Notes under the pieces: generated by a model | Database searches by the model: none | Told to the model about the DNA's origin: nothing | What the model saw: the letters and a program-made list of their open reading frames with translations, nothing else | Assembly (NCBI GenBank): GCA_035606915.1 | Contig: DATNDU010000031.1 | Coordinates: 1 to 64,000 of the forward strand | DNA from: Roseiarcus sp035606915 | GTDB taxonomy: Bacteria; Pseudomonadota; Alphaproteobacteria; Rhizobiales; Beijerinckiaceae | DNA: 64,000 nucleotides | Direction of reading: 5' to 3' | Made by a program: the position numbers and the translations under genes | In this document: piece by piece, positions 48,756 through 55,899 of the stretch | Layout: every line of letters starts with the position of its first letter | Numbering within the stretch: the first letter of the stretch is position 1

Positions 48756-50495
48756 TTAAAGGTCGATGTCGACGTCGCCTTCAGGCTGCGCACAGCAGAC
48801 CAGCACATTGCCGGTCGCCGGCGGCAGCAGGGGGCGGGTGCGGTAGACGACCTTCCCAGCGATAAGCCCGGCCTCGCAGGTATGGCAGACCCCTGTGCGG
48901 CAAGCCCATCTCGTCGGGATGTCGCAGGCTTCGGCCAGTTCGAGCAGGCTCTGAAACGTTGATCCCCAACGCACGTCAAGGCCGCTGCGAACAAATGAAA
49001 CCCGCGGCCCCGAGCCGGGCGCCGCGGCCGGCAGGTGCGGCGTCCGCGGCGCAGACGCTGCGATCCCCGGCGTGATCGATGGGCCCGGCCCGAACAACTC
49101 GGTGTGGATGCGACCTGCCGAGACGCCCCAGGCCGCAAGGCCGGCGGTCATGTCGCTGATAAACCCGGATGGCCCGCAGATGAAGAAATCGGCGTCGCGC
49201 GGCGCTCCCAGTTCCCGCAGCGCCCGAATGTCCAAGCGTCGAGAGGCGTCGAAATCCACGCCTGGCCGATCCTGCGGGCCGGGGGCGCTGTAGCATATGT
49301 AACTGTGGCCCCGCGACAATGCTTTGAGCAGGCCGCGCACTTCCTCGGCGAAAGGATGCTCGCGGCCGCTGCGGGCTCCATATAGCCACCACACCTCTCG
49401 CGGTGACGCTTCGGCCGCCAATGCGCGCAGCATCGCCACGACAGGCGTCGCGCCTACCCCCGCACTCAGCAGCACCAAGGGCGCATCGCCCGGCTGAAGG
49501 GTGAAATCGCCTCGTGGCGCGCTGATCTCCAGCACGTCGCCAATCTGCACTTTGTCGTCGATGTAAGCGCTGGCGACGCCATGCGGCTCCCGTTTGACAC
49601 TGATGCGGTAGCGACCGGCGCCGGGTTCACCCGACAACGAATAGCTGCGCAGCAGCGTCGGCGCGCCGGGCGCCAAACCCAACCGCACGACGAGGTGCTG
49701 GCCAGGCAGAGCCGCGCTCAAGGCAAGCCCGTCCGCGGCCTCAAGCACCAGAGACGTCACGCTGTTGCTCTCGCAATTCTTATGTGACACGCGCACGCTG
49801 CGAAACCCCGGCCAAGCCGGCGATGTCGCCGGCGCCGCTGCGCCACCGTGCTCTTGCGACAGCAACTCTTGAAAGGAGCCGCGCCAGCCGACGCTCAGCG
49901 CCGGGATGCGCAACGCGCGCTCTAGCTGCTTGCGGGAACGGCCGGGCAAGTACAGCAATGCATCGGTTTCTGAGACGGTCATCCGCTCGGGGCCGATCCC
50001 GACCTGGACGATTTCATCGCCGGCTTCGACTTGGCCTTCTTCGAGAACCCGGAGATAGAACCCGGGCCTGCCGCGCGCCACCAGCAGCGCCGCCATCTGC
50101 GGCTCGTTCATGCGGATGCCCACCCGGTAGCAGGTGACGCGCGGTTGGGTCACTTCGAACAGCGCGGCGCCGATCCGGTAATGGTCGCCAATGCACACCT
50201 CGCTGTCCGGCAAGCCCTCGACCGTAAAGTTCTCGCCGAACTGTCCATAGCTGAAATCGTCTCGCTTCAACTCGCTTTGCCAAAATCGATAGGACCCTAT
50301 TTGGTAGACCAAAACCGCCCGCTGCTCGCCGCCGTGCCCAGCAAGATCCCCCTGCCCATCGCCATCGATGTTGAGCCGGCGCACCCATTGCGGGCCTTGA
50401 ACCGCAGCTTTCCATACCGCCGTATGCACGGTTTTGCCCCGCCATCCAATGTCTCGCGGCAGACCGACGTTGACCGAAAGCAAACGAGCCGTCAT
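48756..50495 (-). CDS. MOSC - ferredoxin reductase - [2Fe-2S] ferredoxin fusion
   Basis: A 579-residue three-part protein. Residues 1-225 are a MOSC/YiiM-type domain (LNIDGDGQGDLAGHGGEQRAV and QPRVTCYRVGIRM with a conserved Cys). Residues 240-470 are an FAD/NAD(P)-binding ferredoxin-reductase module (LLRSYSLSGEPG; LVLLSAGVGATPVVAMLRAL; DADFFICGPSGFI). Residues 490-579 are a plant-type ferredoxin (TRWACRTGVCHTCEAG, final Cys in VLVCCAQP). MOSC domains handle sulfur or N-hydroxylated compounds, so an electron-transfer reductase is expected. The ATG at 50495 follows GGAGG. It could in principle also serve the orphan Rieske oxygenase. Confidence 0.88.
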   Translation of the reverse strand: MTARLLSVNVGLPRDIGWRGKTVHTAVWKAAVQGPQWVRRLNIDGDGQGDLAGHGGEQRAVLVYQIGSYRFWQSELKRDDFSYGQFGENFTVEGLPDSEVCIGDHYRIGAALFEVTQPRVTCYRVGIRMNEPQMAALLVARGRPGFYLRVLEEGQVEAGDEIVQVGIGPERMTVSETDALLYLPGRSRKQLERALRIPALSVGWRGSFQELLSQEHGGAAAPATSPAWPGFRSVRVSHKNCESNSVTSLVLEAADGLALSAALPGQHLVVRLGLAPGAPTLLRSYSLSGEPGAGRYRISVKREPHGVASAYIDDKVQIGDVLEISAPRGDFTLQPGDAPLVLLSAGVGATPVVAMLRALAAEASPREVWWLYGARSGREHPFAEEVRGLLKALSRGHSYICYSAPGPQDRPGVDFDASRRLDIRALRELGAPRDADFFICGPSGFISDMTAGLAAWGVSAGRIHTELFGPGPSITPGIAASAPRTPHLPAAAPGSGPRVSFVRSGLDVRWGSTFQSLLELAEACDIPTRWACRTGVCHTCEAGLIAGKVVYRTRPLLPPATGNVLVCCAQPEGDVDIDL

Positions 50496-50735
50496 TTTTG
50501 CCTCCATCTCCTGCGCTCGCGCGCCCGGCGACGCGCGCGACAAAGATGTCGCCCCGTTTTTCGAACTGGTCGATCATCGCCTTCCGGCTTTGGTCGAACG
50601 AGTGTGGCGCGCCGAGTTGAGCGGCTCGTTGCTCTGCCTGGTCATCGCGGCGCTCCGTTGCAAAGTGACGAACCGCGCCCTCAACCCGCGCTTCCCCACG
50701 ATCTGACACAGGCCTGCGGCGCTGCGGCGCCGATC

Positions 50736-51107
50736 TCATCCCATTCGCTCAACCCATTGCGCCCGCGAACTCCCGGGCTCAAACGGATCGGCGAAATATT
50801 GCGTTTCCCGGGCCACCTTGCCATCCAGGAACTCCATGACGCTGATCGAATAGGACGGCCGCCCGTCATACGTCAGAGTAAATTCCGTGATCCACAGGTC
50901 GCCCACGCCGACGATGCGCCGCACGGTGAAACGCTTGGAATTCGGTTGCGCGACCCGCGAGGCCTGGATGTTGCGCCGCCCTCTGATGCGCTCGCCCGAT
51001 TGCGGATATTCGAGCAGCGCGTCCTCTCGATAGATCTGGTGTTCCAACTCGAAGTCGTTTGCGTCAGACGCTGCCCAGTGGGCCTCCAACGCCGCCCGAA
51101 TGTCCAT
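50736..51107 (-). CDS. NTF2/SnoaL-like domain protein
   Basis: A 123-residue single-domain protein of the NTF2-like fold, seen from MDIRAALEAHWAASDANDFE, IYREDALLEYPQSGERIRGR, WITEFTLTYDG and SISVMEFLDGKVARETQYFADPFEP. Proteins of this fold act as small enzymes or ligand carriers; the function here is unknown. ATG 51107, with GGAGG 7 bases upstream, is preferred over the further ATG at 51152. It lies between the MOSC fusion and paaK on the same strand. Confidence 0.8.
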   Translation of the reverse strand: MDIRAALEAHWAASDANDFELEHQIYREDALLEYPQSGERIRGRRNIQASRVAQPNSKRFTVRRIVGVGDLWITEFTLTYDGRPSYSISVMEFLDGKVARETQYFADPFEPGSSRAQWVERMG

Positions 51108-51260
51108 ATCATCGCCTCCGAAATCGCCAGCGATATCGATCGGAACATACAATTGTGGCCCAGCAAGCGCCTCAATCGGGATTTCGCGACCCTGAGCAAT
51201 CCAACGATCGCGGCGGGCGCCAGCGCCGCGAGAGGCATTCCAACCGTCTGCCCCGCCCTG

Positions 51261-52562
51261 CTACCGCTGCGGCCGCTTATCAACCACCCGCTTCGCCTTG
51301 CCCTCCGAGCGAGGCAGCGCGCCGGGGTCGCAGACGTCGACCCGCGCCGAGACGCCGACCACGCTCTTGATGTGATGCTGAAGCTGGCGCGCCGCCGCCG
51401 CGCGGTCGACGCCGCCGGGCGCGGCCTCGACGCGCACCGTCATCTCGTCCAGCCGCCCCTGCCGCGTCAGTTCGATCTGGAAATGCGGGCTGAGGCCGTT
51501 CACCCGCAAAGCCTGTTCCTCGATCTGCGTCGGGAATACGTTGACGCCGCGCAGGATCATCATGTCGTCGCTGCGGCCGGTGATCTTCTCCATCCGCCGC
51601 ATCGTGCGCGCCGTGCCCGGCAGTAGCCGGGTCAGATCGCGCGTGCGGTAGCGGATCATCGGCAGACCCTCCTTTGTCAGGGTGGTGAACACCAGTTCGC
51701 CCTGCTCGCCGTCGGGCAGCACGCGGCCGGTCTCGGGGTCGACGATCTCGGGATAGAAATGATCCTCCCAGATATGCAGGCCGTCCTTGCTCTCCACGCA
51801 CTCGTTGGCGACGCCGGGGCCCATGACTTCGCTGAGGCCGTAGATGTCGATGGCGTGCATGTCGAAAGCCTGCTCGATCTCGGCCCGCATGGCGTTGGTC
51901 CACGGCTCGGCCCCGAAGACGCCAACGGCCAAAGAGCTGGCGCGCGGATCGACGCCCTGACGGCGGAATTCGTCGAGGATCGACAGCATGTAGGACGGCG
52001 TCACCATGATGACGCGCGGGCGGAAATCGGCGATCAGCCGCACCTGCCGCTCCGTCATGCCGCCGGAGACCGGGACGACGGTGCAGCCGAGCCGCTCGGC
52101 GCCGTAATGCGCCCCGAGGCCGCCGGTGAACAAGCCGTAGCCATAGGCGATATGCACGATGTCGCCGGCCCGCCCGCCGGAGGCGCGGATCGAGCGCGCG
52201 ACGAGATCGCTCCAGGTGTCGATGTCGCGCTGCGTATAGCCGACCACCGTCGGCTTGCCGGTGGTGCCGGAGGAGGCGTGCAGGCGCACGATCTTCTCGC
52301 GCGGCGCCGCAAACATGCCGAACGGATAGGCGTCGCGCAGATCGCTCTTCACCGTGAACGGGAACTTGCCGAGATCCTCCAGCCGCTTGAGATCGGCGGG
52401 GCGCACACCGGCGGCGTCGAACTTGGCGCGATAGACGGGCGAGTTGTCGTAGGCGTGGGCGAGCGACCAGCGCAGCCGTTCAAGCTGCAACCCGGCCAAT
52501 TCGTCGCGCGACGCGGTCTCGATCGGTTCGAGATCGCCCGGCCGAGGCGCGAGATCTTCCAA
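51261..52562 (-). CDS. paaK: Phenylacetate-CoA ligase
   Basis: A 433-residue AMP-forming ligase that activates phenylacetate to phenylacetyl-CoA. The family motifs are LHASSGTTGKPTVVGYT (P-loop), YGYGLFTGGLGAHYGAE, AIDIYGLSEVMGPGVA, YRTRDLTRLLPG and SDDMMILRGVNVFPTQIE. The start is TTG 52562, supported by GGAGG 5 bases upstream; no better ATG exists. Its length equals known PaaK. paaI follows upstream by 17 bases, but the ring-oxygenase and cleavage genes (paaABCDE, paaZ) are not in the window. Confidence 0.95.
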   Translation of the reverse strand: MEDLAPRPGDLEPIETASRDELAGLQLERLRWSLAHAYDNSPVYRAKFDAAGVRPADLKRLEDLGKFPFTVKSDLRDAYPFGMFAAPREKIVRLHASSGTTGKPTVVGYTQRDIDTWSDLVARSIRASGGRAGDIVHIAYGYGLFTGGLGAHYGAERLGCTVVPVSGGMTERQVRLIADFRPRVIMVTPSYMLSILDEFRRQGVDPRASSLAVGVFGAEPWTNAMRAEIEQAFDMHAIDIYGLSEVMGPGVANECVESKDGLHIWEDHFYPEIVDPETGRVLPDGEQGELVFTTLTKEGLPMIRYRTRDLTRLLPGTARTMRRMEKITGRSDDMMILRGVNVFPTQIEEQALRVNGLSPHFQIELTRQGRLDEMTVRVEAAPGGVDRAAAARQLQHHIKSVVGVSARVDVCDPGALPRSEGKAKRVVDKRPQR

Positions 52563-52579
52563 GCTTTCCTCCCTGGCGC

Positions 52580-53011
52580 TCAGGTTGGCGCAAGCGCCGA
52601 CCCAGGTATGGCGCGGCTGTGGCCGCGAAATTCGGCGATCCGCTCGCCCGTCTGGTTGCTGACCGAAACGTCGTAGATGCCGCCGCGGCCGCGAAGGTGC
52701 ACCTCGCGCGCCTCAGCCGTCAATGTGTCGCCGACATGCGCCGGCGCGATGAAGGTGATCGCCCCCTGGGAGGCGACCATGCGCTGGTTGCGGCTGTTGC
52801 AGGCGAAGGCGAAGGCCGAATCGGCCAAGGTGAAGACGAAGCCGCCGTGGCACATGCCGTGGCCGTTGGCCATCTCCGGCCGCACGATCATCTCCAGCCG
52901 CGCCTCGCCGGGGGCGATGGCGAGGATGCGCATGCCGAGCCCCGCGGAAGCGTGATCGGTCTCCCACATCGCCGCGGCGCAAGCTTCGGCCAGGCGCTGC
53001 GGATCGCCCAT
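52580..53011 (-). CDS. paaI: Phenylacetate-pathway hotdog thioesterase
   Basis: A 143-residue hotdog-fold thioesterase of the PaaI family. It shows LGMRILAIAPGEARLEM, the signature NGHGMCHGGFVFTLADSAFAFACNS with the catalytic HGG/Asp region, and AHVGDTLTAEAREVH. It removes CoA from stalled ring-hydroxylated phenylacetyl-CoA products, a salvage role. The ATG at 53011 matches family length. It is next to paaK (17 bases) and 7 bases downstream of the phosphorylase gene, forming a three-gene operon. Confidence 0.93.
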   Translation of the reverse strand: MGDPQRLAEACAAAMWETDHASAGLGMRILAIAPGEARLEMIVRPEMANGHGMCHGGFVFTLADSAFAFACNSRNQRMVASQGAITFIAPAHVGDTLTAEAREVHLRGRGGIYDVSVSNQTGERIAEFRGHSRAIPGSALAPT

Positions 53012-53018
53012 GGCGGGC

Positions 53019-53750
53019 TTAGGCGGCCTGCGGCGCGCCGGCGTGCGGCGCCGTCGCGGCCTCAGCGCGCGCGCGGCTCGCCACCACCGTCGGGCAGGTA
53101 AGCGAGGCGAATCGCGGTCCGAGTTTGTCGCGCCCGGCGAGCAGCGCGCGGAAGGCGACGAAAGCATCGACCGTCACCCGCGCCAGCGCGCCCATCTGGC
53201 CGGGCTCGCGGGCGAGCGAACTGAGTACGGCGCTCATCGCGACGGAGCCGTCGCTTTGCAGGCCGGAGTGGACGGCGGCCGGCAATTCGCGCTCCAGCGG
53301 GTCGGCGACGACGCGTACGGCCGCGAACGGCACGCCCAATTCGTGCGCCAGCGTGGCGGCCTGAAAGGATTCCATATCGACGCCGCAGGCGCCGGTCGAG
53401 GCCTGGAGATGGCGCTTCTGATGCGGGCGGCGCACCGGCGCGGCGACGCTGACGATGTCGCCGACCTCTGCCTGCGGCAGCCGCTCGACCAGCCGCGCCG
53501 TCCAGGCGGCATCGGTCTCGATGTGCTGTGCGCCGGCTGAGACGCCGGTGGCGACGATCCAATGGCCCGGATTCATATGCGCCAGCAGGCCGCCGGCGAT
53601 GCCGAAACTGACGATCGCCGGGGCGCCGGAGCAGACGGCGTGACGAATGGCGGCCGCGCGCAAGCCGACGTTGCCGCCGCAAGCAAACACCTTGACGCCC
53701 GGCGCAGATGCGATTCTCGCCTCCGCTCGCATCCCCGTGATGACGATCAA
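53019..53750 (-). CDS. hpnG: Hopanoid-associated nucleoside phosphorylase-like protein
   Basis: A 243-residue member of the nucleoside-phosphorylase/MTAN superfamily. It carries IVITGMRAEARIASAPGV, PAIVSFGIAGGLLAHMNPGHW, the DME motif in ACGVDMESFQAATLA, and VRVVADPLERELPA. This pattern matches the hopanoid-associated phosphorylase (HpnG), which removes adenine from adenosylhopane to give ribosylhopane. TTG 53750 (GGGGGA 5 bases before) gives the expected start; GTG 53798 adds 16 basic residues. No other hpn genes are within the window, and its joining to paaI-paaK looks fortuitous. Confidence 0.75.
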   Translation of the reverse strand: MIVITGMRAEARIASAPGVKVFACGGNVGLRAAAIRHAVCSGAPAIVSFGIAGGLLAHMNPGHWIVATGVSAGAQHIETDAAWTARLVERLPQAEVGDIVSVAAPVRRPHQKRHLQASTGACGVDMESFQAATLAHELGVPFAAVRVVADPLERELPAAVHSGLQSDGSVAMSAVLSSLAREPGQMGALARVTVDAFVAFRALLAGRDKLGPRFASLTCPTVVASRARAEAATAPHAGAPQAA

Positions 53751-53840
53751 AGCATCCCCCTGGACATCGACGCTACCTAACCTTCTGGTGCGCCGCACTC
53801 AAGGCCGGAGGGCACATTCCTTGCGAGAGTGACCCAAAAT

Positions 53841-54299
53841 CTATGCTGACGCTCCGCCGCCGGCTGTCGGCGCCTTAACGATTCCCATCTTTAGGATAAT
53901 ATTTCCATAAAGCCGCCGCTCCGAGGTCGCCACCACCGCGAAGCATTTCGCCGTCCGGGCGTAAAAGGCGTAGCGTTCGAGCGAGGCGAGCGTGAAATGC
54001 GCGCCCTCGCGCCTGGCGATGATGTCGCGGAATTCAGCGAACACCGGCATCTCCTCGTCCGGCGCGCCGACCACCTGCATGCGCCAGCACGCCTCGGGGG
54101 TGAACTCATCGAGCGGCAAGACGCTGAGGATGGCGTCGAGCGCCCGCGTGGCGTCGATGCCGTCGAGCCGCACCACGCGCGGCCCTTGGGAATAGGCGGG
54201 AAAATTGGCGTCGACGATGGCGATCTCGTCGCCGTGGCCCATCTGGCGCAGCGCGTGCAGGAGGTCGGGGCTGAGAATCGGGTTGATATGCTTCAGCAT
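53841..54299 (-). CDS. RbsD/FucU-family sugar mutarotase
   Basis: A 152-residue FucU/RbsD-fold protein. The N-terminal catalytic His and Asp are in LRQMGHGDEIAIVDANFPAYS. Arg/Tyr sugar ligands are in LERYAFYARTAKCFAVVATSERRLYGN, close to L-fucose mutarotase. It interconverts sugar anomers and so supports the neighbouring aldo-keto reductase, whose gene lies 18 bases upstream on the same strand. Together they suggest a small L-fucose or related 6-deoxy/aldose oxidation module. Confidence 0.87.
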   Translation of the reverse strand: MLKHINPILSPDLLHALRQMGHGDEIAIVDANFPAYSQGPRVVRLDGIDATRALDAILSVLPLDEFTPEACWRMQVVGAPDEEMPVFAEFRDIIARREGAHFTLASLERYAFYARTAKCFAVVATSERRLYGNIILKMGIVKAPTAGGGASA

Positions 54300-54317
54300 G
54301 GTTGGCGGTCCTGAAGT

Positions 54318-55370
54318 TTAGCGCGGCGTCGGCGCATCGGCGCGCAGCAATCCCTGCGCCTTGAGGTCGCGCCACAGCGCGGCGGGAAGCTTGGCTTGCA
54401 GCATCTCGGCGTTGCGGCGAACCTCGCTGGCGCGCTGGCCGCCCGGGATGATGCTGACGATGGCGGGATGGCTGAGCGGAAAGCGCAGCGCCGCCTCCGC
54501 CAGCTTTGCCCCATGCGCCTTGCACACCGTTTCGATGGCGCGCACGCGATCGAGAATCTCCTTCGGCGCCGGCGCATAGTTGTAGAACGCGCCGGGCTTC
54601 GGCCCGGTGGCGAGGATGCCGGAGTTGAAGGGGCCGCCGATCACCACGCCGATTTGCTTTTCGATGCAAAGCGGCAGGAAGCTGGTCAGCGCCTCCTGCT
54701 CCAGCAGCGTGTAGCGGCCGGCGAGCAGGAAGACGTCGAAATCGCCCTCGCGCGCCAGCCGCTCGGCGATCTGCCATTCGTTGATTCCGGCGCCGAAGGC
54801 CTTGATTACGCCCTGCTCGCGCAATTCGGCGAGCGCGCGATAGCCGCCGCTCATGAATTCGCGGATCGCTATGTCGGCGGCCTCGGCGCTGCCGTGCGTG
54901 AACACGTCGACGTCATGGGCGTAGACGACGTCGATGTGGTCGACGCCGAGCCGCTCCAGCGAGAATTCGAGCGAGCGCAGCACGCCGTCGCGCGAATAAT
55001 CGAACACTTCCTTGCGCGAAGGCGTCTCGAAGAAGGCGTTCGGCCGCGACTTCTCGGCCGGCGGACACACTTTCAGAAGGCGGCCGACCTTGGTCGACAG
55101 GACGAAGGAATCGCGCGGCTTGGCGCGCAGGAAGCCATTGATGCGCGTCTCCGACAGGCCAAGGCCATAAAGCGGCGCCGTATCGTAGTAGCGGGCCCCC
55201 TGGCTCCAGGCCATGTCGAGCGTGGCGCGGGCCTCCTTCTCGGTCATCGGCCGATAGAGATTGCCCAGCGGCGCAGCCCCGAAGCCGAGTTCGCTGAACG
55301 CGAGTTCGGCGCCGCCGCGCGCTTTGAATTTGCGCTTTCGAATCGAGTGTCCGTTCCCCAGCCCTGACAT
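54318..55370 (-). CDS. Aldo/keto reductase, L-fucose/D-threo-aldose 1-dehydrogenase-like
   Basis: A 350-residue aldo-keto reductase. The catalytic tetrad is visible: Asp and Tyr in RYYDTAPLYGLGLSE, Lys in VLSTKVGRLL, His in DVVYAHDVD. The cofactor loop is IIPGGQRASEV. The overall pattern (LGFGAAPLGNLYR and KVGRLLKV) resembles the D-threo-aldose/L-fucose 1-dehydrogenase or pyridoxal 4-dehydrogenase branch. Pairing with the mutarotase favours a sugar substrate oxidised to the lactone with NAD(P). No lactonase, dehydratase or transporter gene is adjacent. Confidence 0.88.
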   Translation of the reverse strand: MSGLGNGHSIRKRKFKARGGAELAFSELGFGAAPLGNLYRPMTEKEARATLDMAWSQGARYYDTAPLYGLGLSETRINGFLRAKPRDSFVLSTKVGRLLKVCPPAEKSRPNAFFETPSRKEVFDYSRDGVLRSLEFSLERLGVDHIDVVYAHDVDVFTHGSAEAADIAIREFMSGGYRALAELREQGVIKAFGAGINEWQIAERLAREGDFDVFLLAGRYTLLEQEALTSFLPLCIEKQIGVVIGGPFNSGILATGPKPGAFYNYAPAPKEILDRVRAIETVCKAHGAKLAEAALRFPLSHPAIVSIIPGGQRASEVRRNAEMLQAKLPAALWRDLKAQGLLRADAPTPR

Positions 55371-55471
55371 GGGTTTCCCGCCCTCTGTTCGCCCGTTCTG
55401 TGACGTATGGCGGCGACCTTATAGCAGGCGCCGCCGCTGCGTAAGTGCCCAGCGAGAGATCCTCGCGCGGG

Positions 55472-55666
55472 CTAGCAAGCGCTTGCGCTCAGCGCGTCGA
55501 GATAATCGAAAAGCTTGCGGATTGCCGGGTGATCCGGCGATTTCTGCGCCAGACTGTGCCCCAGCCGGCGCAAGCCCCCGATCGCCGCCTCGCGATAGGT
55601 CGGCATCTCCAGGATGATCCGGTCTGTGTAGTGCATCGCCCGGTCGACGATTTCGCCCAGCAGCAT
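55472..55666 (-). CDS. Small hypothetical protein, 64 aa
   Basis: MLLGEIVDRAMHYTDRIILE begins a 64-residue helical-looking protein ending in LFDYLDALSASAC. I do not recognise a family. ATG 55666 is preceded by a GGGG run at suitable spacing; the longer frame to 55768 covers the presumed autotransporter promoter region and is less likely. It has no signal peptide. The evidence is coding character and a plausible ribosome site only. Confidence 0.45.
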   Translation of the reverse strand: MLLGEIVDRAMHYTDRIILEMPTYREAAIGGLRRLGHSLAQKSPDHPAIRKLFDYLDALSASAC

Positions 55667-55824
55667 CACCGGCCCCTGCCCGCATAAATGTCGCGAATGA
55701 AGCGCCGCAAAGCTTGGCCCGCTTACGTAAACATGGCGAGGCGCCAAAAGGATGCATCGGGCGCACAAAAGAACCTTGTTGGCGGCAAATCGAATTCGAA
55801 GACGATGGTTAACCTTTTCGGGCT

Positions 55825-55840
55825 AACCCAACGTTGGGTT
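55825..55840. promoter_or_regulatory. Perfect 16-bp palindrome upstream of the autotransporter
   Basis: AACCCAAC followed directly by GTTGGGTT is an exact palindrome. A second short palindrome, GGTTAACC, lies 10 bases before it (55807-55814). Both are 60-95 bases upstream of the likely ATG at 55900, as expected for an operator. No candidate regulator gene is adjacent. Confidence 0.5.
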
Positions 55841-55899
55841 TCCTGCGTGACGTAGCGTGCGGCGTAGTTCTTATGCGAGTGGCACAGAATAGGCCTGGA

